Notes under the pieces: generated by a model | The model's input: the letters and a program-made list of their open reading frames with translations, nothing else | The model's database searches: none | What the model was told of the DNA's origin: nothing | Part shown: piece by piece, positions 31,101 through 36,485 of the stretch | Layout: each line of letters starts with the position of its first letter | Numbering within the stretch: position 1 is the stretch's first letter | Program-made: the position numbers and the translations under genes | Assembly: GCF_000025185.1 (NCBI RefSeq) | Contig: NC_013720.1 | Span: 4,464,001 to 4,528,000, forward strand | Reading direction: 5' to 3' | Source: Pirellula staleyi DSM 6068 | GTDB lineage: Bacteria > Planctomycetota > Planctomycetia > Pirellulales > Pirellulaceae | DNA: 64,000 bases

Positions 31101-34100
31101 ACCATCGTCGGGGACGACGACTACAACTACTACACGTATTCCGCTGCTGCCAACTCGGCCCTCACCGCAGCTCGTGCCGCCGCCAACACCGGCTGGGCCG
31201 AGGACTACTCCACCGCCGACCTCGCCTGGACCACCAGTGTCACCACGGCCGACACCACCTATCGCGTCGCCCTGGAGAATCACAACTACGGCTACGAACT
31301 CGGCGTCGAACAGCGCGGCGAAGTTCGGACCGTTGCCGAGGCCCAGTCCGACCACGCGAAAGCGATCGCCGACAGTGCCGCTGAACGAACATTCGATCTC
31401 GCACTCACCGCAGCCTCCAATGCCCGGCGCACTGCCGAGTTCACCGCCGCTGCTGATTTCCAAGGAGCCGACTACCAGGCTCAGGCCACCGCCATCGCCA
31501 GCATCAGCACCGCAATGAACCTCCCTTGGCTCACGTTTGAAGCGGATCTCGCAGGGGTGAAACTGAGCTGGTGGACCAGCACCGGCCGCACCGAGTGGCT
31601 CGACGCTGGCATCGATCTGAACGAAGCCGACACCACCTACGCCATCGCTGCCGCCGATGTCAACGCTGCGCATCGCGTCACCGTCGCCGGTGCCGATCGC
31701 GACCTGGCGATCTCCGAAGCCGCGCGTCAGCGCATTCGCCGCACGGGAGAACTGGCAGCCGACCGTGATTTTGCAATCACCTTCGCGGGAGTCGACCAGG
31801 CCTATCAACTGGAACTGGCCCAAACGCGTAACTACTACCGGAATGCTCAAGCAGCACTGACCGAAGACTACGCCGACGAAGCGGCTGCATCGCAGTACTT
31901 CTTCCTCAGCAGCACCCCTGAGTTCGCGGCAATCGAGTCCCAAAAATCAGCCCGATCCACCGCTGCCAACGATCGCTGGCTCGTCGGCATCACCGCCGGT
32001 GAAGGGGCCCAAATGCAAGCCCACGCCGCCGCCCTCCTCAGCTACGCCACCTCCTGGCGCAACGACAACCTCGCTTACGAAAACACATTCCTCACGAGCA
32101 TCCGCGATCGTGACCTTGCTCTTACTACGCACTCCAATATCCAAAAACTTTCCTACGCTGAACTATACCGCGACTACCAAATCGATTCTGCGACTACCTT
32201 CGCCATTACCATCGACTCCTTTGTCTCCACAAACACCACACCTTGGTCCATTCGAGTCGCTGAGGCAGGAGATGCACAATCGGATCGGACAGAAGGTGTT
32301 GCAAACGCGATATTCGAGTTTAAAGAAATTGAATTCTTAGAAGCACATGATCTCGCAATATCCAAGATTCTTTCGGCGTTCGAGCACAATCGTGATTCCC
32401 GACTCTCTGGGATCGAAGAGTCGATGGTAGAGGACATTGCTCGAGCCCTCCGCGACAATAACCTTGGTCAGGTGCTCACAAATTGGTCTACCAATGACAG
32501 TTCTAACCTGCGCACCTTCGATTCTACTACTGAAACTACTCCTAGCGCTGAAGGCCCCGCACCCTCGCGAACTACCCGTCCGGGAACAGGAACAAATTCG
32601 AAGAAGCCGAACGAAACAACGCCCGCAAAAGCAGAGCCTCTGTCGAGTAACAATGTCGCATCTGATGGTTCCGATTACAGATACTCGCCTGCAACCAGTC
32701 AAGAATCAATTAAAGACGATGTTTCTGATGAATACACTCCCCATCCGCCATTACCCCGTTTAGTTCTCGATCCTCGAATTGGCGAGTATGTCCTAGCTGA
32801 CCAGGTTAGTAGCTCTTCTGACTACTATGATGTCCCCTCGCAATCTCGCATTAACGCATCAAATCGATACAATCCATCGCCTGATTACATAGAGGTTCAG
32901 AGTCAGCTGTCGGCTCGCTATTACGCCGATGACAACAAGAAACAAGGATATGTCGGGTTCGTCTTCGACACACGACCTGAATTGAAAGAAATGGGAGTGC
33001 TAAATGTTTCTATCGAATCATTTGAACGATTAAACTATCTCTTTGCAGGCGATAGCAACACTAGCATAACGTCAATTGAACTAGCCATTGCTGCTATGGG
33101 ATTGGCTGGCTCTGAATGGAAGCGGTCGACTGAGAACTTTAAAATTGGAGAAAACGTCTATGAAATAATTGTTCTCGAAAATGAAGCAACGGAGGACACA
33201 TGGTATGCTGTTCCCGAGGTTGTGTACACATTTAAGGATGGATATGTTCCCGAGAGCCGTGGGTTGAGTGATCCATTTACGGCGGCTAAGCCCTACCTAG
33301 TTTTTTTGGCAATCCCATATCCCGGACTGGCTAAACAGGTTTACTTATGGTCCCCCAAAGAAGCAGAGCCGCTTGGGCCAAAGCTAGTGGGAGTTACATT
33401 TTATTCTTCGCGAAGTAACGTAGAATACGCCCTCTCAGGCACAAAACGTATTGAGTTGTTGAACAAACTTGCAATAAGCTATGGAGTCGGTGTAGGTGCC
33501 TTGAATATTCAGTCTGTATTCAAGTCAGCGACTGCATCCGTCAAGTCGGTCTCTAGTGTGTCATCGATCGCATCAGAGACGACAGGAGCTCTTGACAATC
33601 TCGCTCAGACAGTCACTGTTGCCGACAATGCGACACCTTCCTCCGCTGATATCTTCGCTGAAATCGCAAAATCAGGCGACAATGCCTCCCAGTCCACCGT
33701 CGACACGTTCACCGATTTAGCCAAGAGTCTTGACGAGGCACCACCTCTAGATCAATCTAATGCTCCAAACAGAACTCCTTGGGACACAATTGACCACTTC
33801 CGGTCGCACAAGCAAGGAATGGCTGAACTAGGGGATGCTATTCCTGTTAAGGGGGACAAGCTAGGAACTGTTGCCTTTGTCGAGATAGAAGGCAGCAAGG
33901 TATTTGGGGTAAATTCAACAGCGTTAGTAGACGATGCAGACAAAGCCTTGGGACGTATGTGGCGAGATCGCCTTGGCTTCAACTCCGGACAAGCTCAAGC
34001 ATTGTTTCATGGGGAGGCCCATTCGCTCATGCGTGCCTATGAGAAGTTTAGTGGTAAGCTCCCTAAAGATCTGACCCTCTATGTCGATCGACTGACGTGT

Positions 34101-34223
34101 GGGCCATGTCAGGGGGCATTACCCGATCTCATGAAGGCAATGGGGATTGAGCGTCTTAAGATTGTGACAAAGAGTGGCAGGGTTGGTGAAATCTCTGGAG
34201 GAGTGTTCAGATGGTTGGAGTAG
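19191..34223 (+). CDS. giant repeat-rich surface/secreted protein with C-terminal deaminase-fold toxin domain
   Basis: 5010 residues, ATG preceded by AAAGGA. The N-terminus is basic without a classical signal peptide and has LEPRQMMAA at 35-43, an LEPR-type motif of large planctomycete exported proteins. Residues about 44-840 are seven near-identical ~115-residue repeats (SDTGTSSTDKITSDPR, WDGYGG, then an FDHNNDG-type acidic loop that could bind calcium). Residues 845-1200 are three choice-of-anchor-D-like domains, and about eleven divergent repeats run to about 2417. About 2427-4427 is Ala/Glu/Tyr-rich helical sequence, likely a stalk. A Pro/Ser/Thr linker and an unknown globular segment follow. 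Residues about 4865-5010 resemble deaminase-superfamily toxins: HGEA with His4940 and Glu4942, then CGPC at 4970-4973. DNA from about 32100 on is visibly more AT-rich. I infer a contact-dependent effector. Confidence 0.85.
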   Translation: MTISRKELARQKKRQKELRAAILARRERRSLIEQLEPRQMMAAEVSNFRLWYDSGYSSTDKVSSDTRLAGALAFGSGNSGRIDFDHNGDSNVDGTISVVNSGGSFKYEPRDNGLSESFTGALDLKYRAVELDSYGGVLNTGSWTSFPITVESRLGADLQNLHLVSDTGSSSTDKVTSDLRLAGAVTWDGYGGFAQVEFDLHNDGTADGYAGLWWSGESFEVNLRNMGLSSSYSGALPLKYRIVEFDSYSSPLYTSDWQSFAITVETPRLYGNVNSLQLVSDTGSSSTDKVTSDPRVSGSISWDGYGGSVQIEFDHNNDGTYDGYAGTYYSGGSFTYDPRNWGLSSIYSGELPLRYRIVERDDYYNTLFTGSWQDFTITLEPQRINAVMSGLALVSDTGTSSTDKLTTDPRLTGNVSWDGYGGYVDVQFDHNNDNYFDGYAGVWSSGSSFNYDPRSWGLSSEHAGVVPMRYRFVEYNENYTAIYTSSWTSFEYTMLAPRLNATLSGLALVSDTGTSSTDKITSDPRVSGSVTWDGYGGWVDVQFDHNSDGSYDGYAGIWSSGGSFTYDPRNFGLSSNYSGELPLKYRTVEYSSGGSTLFTSNWANFPITIEQPRLNATLTGPQLVVDDGASSSDRVTTDPRVSGSVTWDGYGGSVQLQFDHDANGSLDGYAGIYSSGNSFTYDPRSFGLSSSYSGSLPLKYRVVEMDSYGGTLHTSNWQDFAITISGAEPSATLANLHLVSDTGTSSTDKITSDPRLAGNVNWDGYGGYVTVEFDHTGNGSVDGSTTLYMSGDAFQYDPRSSDPSLSTYAGTLPLKYRLVENTSGGSTIVGSWQTFTYTLVGQSPAPEITVVDSSIAPIADEIGSYSFGTTVAGSSIVRTFTIVNQGTGTLTLDANSLSLPSGFALVSTFDSTVDPDGGTTTFSVRLEATTPGVYSGTLSFTSNDADESPYNFTITGHVLSAEAEIDVERADGSNLADGTGTLSFGATATGTAVSRTITIRNIGYSTLVLDDESLSLPSGYSLVSGFATSVSPGESTYLTVQLDASSAGTYGGQLSFTTNDTSEGIFNFQLTGTVEAPTPEIVVRLASESNRSLYSGSDSVDFSWAQVGGANARTLLIENTGTGTLTLDSASLVLPVGFRVATPFAATVAPGASTSLIVEFAPGSEGFHSGELSFVTNDSDEGLFRFTLHGEGYGSGTPSGTQLIVGLRNDTGISSSDKVTSDYRIQGEVTGLAAGESARIAIDLGTDGIAETEITVTAASPEFAFDPTTIASSFAATLGAKLLRFKVTYFDDQDNEIGTGNWQTFSYALEAIPVQITPTLLTDTGPIYNDSITYLPTLSIAVQKHSGSGNIRLEFDHDADGDVDGSAAVPYSYTVLQYDPRVSDSSFAALRGEIPLRYRAVMIDGNGEPIALGAWNNFTIEQTGDTRAEGLLLSELGLSLDSGVSSTDRITSSPVIYFVASGELETGSGAVDFDFEGNGSVDTTQLVDQLDQEYLFDPRTLGGSEYETNGAKEIFFRVRKLNELGLTEATGDWQPFRFTFESAPTSTASLQNVALLHDTGASSTDRVTSDGTIKGIVQSGEAYSNFAFVEVDWTGNGTVDDVIPAVHGLAGWEFRATPRSLSYGTYDTLLRVREWSDQFGQYRYSAWSEFSFEFVAMSSPAIASLKLEGIDASISSYVTAHETTLLGEVATPVDRSYIIYLDANGDEIAEATAYSDGQGKFSIETPIAAAGNVSVRLRTAVYDPILQSEILGPWRSFAFSYESKALANVTELSLQTDTGTSATDGITKDPTVKGKVTPPTTATGISVSGVLVEFDEDGDGDAEGFTSTSTTGEFSYRPLTLLPGTVTIRARSRAFDENLRTNIYGTWKEFTFTLEATTFETGTVSLSLAKPSATNSAQTTDPAIKGTTVIGSGRHAVVEFDHNGDGTPEGSVATDTTHQFTYVPIGMGVGSHTIRARVREWNPVARQLVIGDWIEMNYTVVTTTNQTPTVTSLALASDSGSSASDLITGNSLLTGTINNPDGAEAGLPVEIDVNSDGLGDTIVFADSLGQFSYQVEAIPYGANTVQARAIEWDEPSGQYLISSWQSLSFTYVAPSGEAAYVSELTTVTPPYYGQVLDPILTGQVINDGSLKDIVVELDFNGDNTIDVRTLTDSNGHFEYRPVGLAPGNYAIRARARELDTITGQLTTSGWTTLWFELLASNNQVATLSPLALVEDTGTVGDGKSANPSLKGTVTNDGLYSGLVVQIDHNGDDIADGVAGVDSTGNFTYTPHGLAYGTYTFRARVKELNQLGTPMYSSWQTLALDYQPEAYQGVKITTLNLASDTGNSATDGATSNPSLTGSISGTTSPIVIRFDHNGDEVTDGTATTDAQGNFSYSPSGLTEGLVTIRAAVEGTTIASGLRWTTKTFVYSTTPDGETAQGLVHTHLTYTAAWQRAGDDYNAAISAANSLYTSIRDRAALTYDASVASSTLARDAALAQAQEAYSLATAAAESTYASQMADIQGQFMLDLAAYGGDTTTFQLREFAWPTSPSSMGLEIPSDASQPTAPQMISETSTYYDWSSDTAYQGAIAAANNSYQTEKLEAENIYSAAKKSVDDTYNSAVSGANRTHSEEVAAAKKAYDDALLVPITNAVDMVAATSDYSSAIANATAQRDRVLARIDTGDIYQQRSALENWRDAQMYACSTWEYEARIARERDIWEEYHHRYADIEKIVADRMAKADYDYGVAVENAAVAFKHKEIDRDQQVEQRKINAAAVRDKAINAADAKRDKAIATAQFEKTKALAVAAKAFDSAVEKARLDSVKEQSDARTSPLASWADGLGTRWTTYYKEIVGHDVDHVSSIVPKAEERYESDLATAKTEIEKIAEEKKKLAHEKSDLTLTKKNAEVDSDKVFSTAENVAEITRKKANETAFSEFKKKDLEITRDFKIEDATNHQSYTKAAATLDRSVDRDAPVYVWSSSHQSNILNQARINDYYEYFVGTGSAGSESGGVYALLYSRAQSLEANDLTRATARNNAWHTYQTAVYGHARTRAEATATAAEVRDKSKADAAFTFTTTYAEKYSAYLKSTSEASKTAADEETASDTTYNAHLNEAEVQRNDSEAETTNDYRTGLAEDHKDQVGSWGTALDSAWGTLQKTLADTNFDQIVGLGAALVTNTSTLGGFALTHADEIGSSLQQLVEGIVAADDTETQAHSDAIVAYATKVATERKAYAYKLAAANKEHDFAVAEKDEAYRVGVSERQRVYENAVAALKFDAEDSHQTTPNVIYVGSASSIDFRLAALHMIFSADDSPITGYGIRIGQADVDYLRALAALQKTELASQTSNYTLSENYHTQKTAIGDTWQAAMRSQHEGYEKAKFAAERTRAEGDVNDHQTWVLGIQNDHVTLAEEAQSAANTLADALAEATTSLATDQADAARAFSEEVAAADKSYTDDTTSADVEYSNDALGADNSYSLGSITSSNAYEEAIVGARGNYEETLHQQHLAKLQSATVPAGAITKLNMYRIGVAEANLQWSQDLWAAREQQQASASMRNLASIQGGTSFLGGSGGHSITGSSSASVTQTSSIGEAYLAHTTGTSSAVKSLSDDTADAIRDVVVGVRTAESSDAARQVKAEKTYDVDHAIAARTFHESTEAALLAWASDVLDARGAYWDEFQSEMYYDLPAEEEAWEDAYGGNLSRAEVRDAAIEVADDQYDLAIKTARKDFALEVGDAQIDRAHTVTQSAATREDEAGQAVINGQSSLNSAETSYIGTTNGLNNASASGYGLADKIYDEATAKINEFLTELNGNSSIAYATVLANARTSRAVALATAEADYHIAMATTTATRENALYQSMATANPADPLLTYHQFLASQSTAYVSWLSGMKPAYASYIESMSEAVSAESIAFAEAQAAVDRARAQSQRERAFSAAERWMNSEIAETSAYGDYRTAEATSRHARDLALPGYERTLQMAYQAQDESQLVAHTTAERDYWFTIVGDDDYNYYTYSAAANSALTAARAAANTGWAEDYSTADLAWTTSVTTADTTYRVALENHNYGYELGVEQRGEVRTVAEAQSDHAKAIADSAAERTFDLALTAASNARRTAEFTAAADFQGADYQAQATAIASISTAMNLPWLTFEADLAGVKLSWWTSTGRTEWLDAGIDLNEADTTYAIAAADVNAAHRVTVAGADRDLAISEAARQRIRRTGELAADRDFAITFAGVDQAYQLELAQTRNYYRNAQAALTEDYADEAAASQYFFLSSTPEFAAIESQKSARSTAANDRWLVGITAGEGAQMQAHAAALLSYATSWRNDNLAYENTFLTSIRDRDLALTTHSNIQKLSYAELYRDYQIDSATTFAITIDSFVSTNTTPWSIRVAEAGDAQSDRTEGVANAIFEFKEIEFLEAHDLAISKILSAFEHNRDSRLSGIEESMVEDIARALRDNNLGQVLTNWSTNDSSNLRTFDSTTETTPSAEGPAPSRTTRPGTGTNSKKPNETTPAKAEPLSSNNVASDGSDYRYSPATSQESIKDDVSDEYTPHPPLPRLVLDPRIGEYVLADQVSSSSDYYDVPSQSRINASNRYNPSPDYIEVQSQLSARYYADDNKKQGYVGFVFDTRPELKEMGVLNVSIESFERLNYLFAGDSNTSITSIELAIAAMGLAGSEWKRSTENFKIGENVYEIIVLENEATEDTWYAVPEVVYTFKDGYVPESRGLSDPFTAAKPYLVFLAIPYPGLAKQVYLWSPKEAEPLGPKLVGVTFYSSRSNVEYALSGTKRIELLNKLAISYGVGVGALNIQSVFKSATASVKSVSSVSSIASETTGALDNLAQTVTVADNATPSSADIFAEIAKSGDNASQSTVDTFTDLAKSLDEAPPLDQSNAPNRTPWDTIDHFRSHKQGMAELGDAIPVKGDKLGTVAFVEIEGSKVFGVNSTALVDDADKALGRMWRDRLGFNSGQAQALFHGEAHSLMRAYEKFSGKLPKDLTLYVDRLTCGPCQGALPDLMKAMGIERLKIVTKSGRVGEISGGVFRWLE
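19335..21715 (+). repeat. seven tandem ~345-bp in-frame repeats within the giant gene
   Basis: The unit encoding LVSDTG(S/T)SSTDK through the VE-x-DSYG and W-x-x-F segments recurs about every 345 bases, with units beginning near 19335, 19663, 20008, 20350, 20695, 21040 and 21385. Copies 2-7 are alike at nucleotide level (the GGCTACGGCGGC block recurs in several), while copy 1 is more divergent. Such similarity indicates recent duplication or gene conversion and would allow copy number to vary. Confidence 0.85.
34197..34203 (+). promoter_or_regulatory. strong ribosome-binding site inside the toxin 3' end
   Basis: GGAGGAG lies 7 bases before the ATG at 34211, within the last codons of the toxin gene. 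It fixes the start of the small downstream gene and means the immunity-like protein is made whenever the toxin message is translated. Confidence 0.75.
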
Positions 34224-34675
34224 ATCAAGTGAATCGCTTTCATAGCACATTCAGATCCTTCGGAAACCAAGGGGTCGATCCAATCGAGTGGGAACGACAC
34301 TTCTTAAATTACCACGTTTCCGAATGGTTGTCCGAAGGCGATGGAGTCCTCCAGTTCTTTTCCCATGATGGCAAGCGGTACTCGCTGGTTCTTGTTCACG
34401 TGCCGAGTCGTGGGTTTGTTCTTCAATACGATTGCCGAGATTTGTCCTTGCAGAAGACTGTCTCTTGCAAGTACGCAGTGTCAGATCAATCGCAGTTGTC
34501 ATGTTTTGAAGAGGTGGCAGACGGCCTTATTTATCCGACTGGTTGTATTTTGCCCCCTTCAACAGCTTGGGTTGCCGTGAAGGGATTCCTAATCCATCCG
34601 ACTCTACCCTCAAATGATGTTGAGTGGATCGCAGATCAAGACATTCCTTGGCCAGAGTCGCAACGAGAATCATGA
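34211..34675 (+). CDS. probable Imm1-like immunity protein for the deaminase toxin
   Basis: 154 residues. The ATG at 34211 overlaps the toxin gene by 13 bases and has a strong GGAGGAG site. The protein is small, acidic and lacks a signal peptide, as expected of a cytoplasmic antidote. A central beta-rich part (DGVLQFFSHDGKRYSLVLV, FVLQYD) is followed by YPTG-x-ILPPSTAWVAVKGFL and a final VEW with Trp139. From memory this resembles the Imm1 family: Pro-x-x-x-A-x-x-A-x-x-F then a short gap and a Trp. Imm1 proteins are typically the neighbours of deaminase toxins. The gene has the same AT-rich composition as the toxin tip. A GTG at 34229 is an alternative start. The immunity role is inferred from position, size and this motif. 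Confidence 0.7.
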   Translation: MVGVDQVNRFHSTFRSFGNQGVDPIEWERHFLNYHVSEWLSEGDGVLQFFSHDGKRYSLVLVHVPSRGFVLQYDCRDLSLQKTVSCKYAVSDQSQLSCFEEVADGLIYPTGCILPPSTAWVAVKGFLIHPTLPSNDVEWIADQDIPWPESQRES

Positions 34676-35000
34676 AATCGTTCGCCCGTGCGTGAGTGTG
34701 ATTCACCGTCACGATGAAAAAGAAACAGGAGCATTGCCATCACGGGACAGGGGGTGACCACCTTGCCTGCCAGGGGAATCGCCTGGAATTGTTTGATTCT
34801 TATCTTTGTGGCAGCGGTTGCTTGGCGATGGCAAGGTAGTTTATCTGCCCGGCAGAGAATGGCGGCGATGGCTTGAACAAGTGATCCATCGCTTGACCCT
34901 ATTGGTTCTGAATTGGCGTCGCCAGACGCTTTTGCCGTGGTCTTAGAAGGTTAGATCCTATGCATGTTGTTTCGTCATCTGGGGAGGTGGAGGTTGGTGG
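34676..35000. other. intergenic stretch downstream of the immunity gene
   Basis: 325 bases without a recognisable gene. A 40-codon frame starting at a GTG near 34752 would encode one hydrophobic helix (CLILIFVAAVAW), and another frame has a short Arg/Trp-rich stretch. Neither could be assigned. In polymorphic-toxin loci such sequence can hold fragments of displaced toxin or immunity cassettes, but I see no clear match. Confidence 0.3.
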
Positions 35001-36176
35001 TTAGGGGACGAGGAGGAGGGAGTGGCCACGGGATTGGTGGTTGATGAGGGAGGTGAGGGCGGAGGTGACGATGACGACACCTTCGGCGATGTCGCGGTGG
35101 GGAATGTTTTTGCGGGCGAGGGTTTGGCCGCAGATGGTGACGTCGACTCCAGCCGCTCGTAAGGTAGCGATGAGGGGTGCGTTGGGGTTTTTCTCGACGG
35201 ATTGCTGTTTGGCGTAGGCCTCGTCGGTGAGTGCAGCGGCGGCAGCGTCGCCGTGAAGGACGATCGCGATGTGGATGTCGGAGGATTTCAGCCCTGCAGC
35301 GCCGTAGAGGTTCAGCAGACGTGCGGCACGCTCGAGCCCGGGGTTAATCTCGGTCGGCTTGGCGGCAGCGGTGACGTCGAAAACAACTCGCGCACCGGCG
35401 CGTGGTGCTGCGGGGGCACCAGTCAGCGGGGCGACTCCGCCGGTCCCTTCGATGAGGAACATTTTCAGCTCGCTCGGTTCCGTTTCGAGCTTTTGGAACT
35501 CGACGAAGTAGTTCTCTTTCAGCAGACCTTTACGCTCGCCGATTTTACGAAATCCAGCCGCTTTGATCTCGGCTTCAAACACCTCTTGGCCGGCGCGGAC
35601 GTGGTTTAAGGTCCAAGGGGTGCTTTCTCCTTCGATACGCCGGAAATCGACGAGAATCAGGCGTCCTCCTGGCTTGAGGGCTGTGTGGAGCGAGCTCATC
35701 GTTTTGCCGGGGAACTCGAAGTGATGGTAGGTATCGCAGATGAAGGCGACATCGATCGAGCTGGGTGCAAGTTCGGTGGAATCGGGTTTGCAGCGGATGG
35801 TTTCGACATTTTTTTGGTCAGCCGCTCGGCTACTTGCCTGGATGTGATCGAGAAATTCCTGGGCAATATCGACGGCGATCACGCGCCCCTCAGGACCGAC
35901 CGCTTGGGAGAAGAGCCGCGTGTAGAGTCCGGTTCCAGCGCCGATGTCGGCGACTGTTTGACCAGGCTCGATTCGGCAAGCGGCAAGAATCGCTTCGCGA
36001 TGGAGGAAGACTTCGCGGCTCTCGACCTCGAACCGCTCGACAAACGCTTCCACATCGGGCTTCTGGAAGCTGTCGTTGATCCCGGGCTTCACACTTTTTT
36101 CCTGAGCGAAGGCTGCGAGAGGGAGACTAGCGAGGAGGACGAGGAGCGCTCGGCAGAAGAACGGTTGTGACCACAT
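35001..36176 (-). CDS. secreted class I methyltransferase fused to a DsrE-like domain
   Basis: 391 residues from the ATG at 36176, with AAAGG 8 bases upstream. A signal peptide (LLVLLASLPLAAFAQ) makes it exported. Residues about 60-230 form a SAM-binding domain: TVADIGAGTGLYTRLFSQ, VIAVDIAQEF, AFICDTYHHFE and LKPGGRLILVDF. After a short Ala/Pro linker, residues about 262-391 resemble DsrE-family proteins (RVVFDVTAAAKP, LNLYGAAGL, IAIVLHGDAA, GVDVTICGQTLARKNI with a Cys, and a VIVTSALTSLINHQSRGHSL end). DsrE domains are linked to sulfur relay or persulfide handling. A periplasmic methyltransferase is unusual since SAM is cytoplasmic. The fusion may act on small thiols, but no function is established. 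Confidence 0.85.
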   Translation of the reverse strand: MWSQPFFCRALLVLLASLPLAAFAQEKSVKPGINDSFQKPDVEAFVERFEVESREVFLHREAILAACRIEPGQTVADIGAGTGLYTRLFSQAVGPEGRVIAVDIAQEFLDHIQASSRAADQKNVETIRCKPDSTELAPSSIDVAFICDTYHHFEFPGKTMSSLHTALKPGGRLILVDFRRIEGESTPWTLNHVRAGQEVFEAEIKAAGFRKIGERKGLLKENYFVEFQKLETEPSELKMFLIEGTGGVAPLTGAPAAPRAGARVVFDVTAAAKPTEINPGLERAARLLNLYGAAGLKSSDIHIAIVLHGDAAAAALTDEAYAKQQSVEKNPNAPLIATLRAAGVDVTICGQTLARKNIPHRDIAEGVVIVTSALTSLINHQSRGHSLLLVP

Positions 36177-36485
36177 GGGAGAACCTTTCGCGAAGGGGAG
36201 TGGGAGGCGCGGCTCGTGTAGGCGGGAGTCGGTCGGCTCGATCAGCGTGTAATCCATTATGTCGAAATGTTCCGATGTGTCAACATAGCAGTCGGGAGCA
36301 GGCTTTGTAGAGAAGTCAGAAACAGCCTGTTCGACGTACGAAATTGCCGTTCTGGCAGTGCGTGCTGGGGAGGGGATTTTGAAGCAAGCGAGGCGCTGGC
36401 GGAGCTGAATCTGGCTGGCCTGGTGAAGCGACTTGGGCTACGATGCAAGCTCCCGCCTAACTTCCGCTAGCCCACCTGCTTACCG

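Noticed and set aside
30903-31943. 346-codon minus-strand frame opposite the Ala-rich stalk
   Set aside because: Gly/Val-rich mirror of Ala-rich codons on the other strand, with no recognisable motif.
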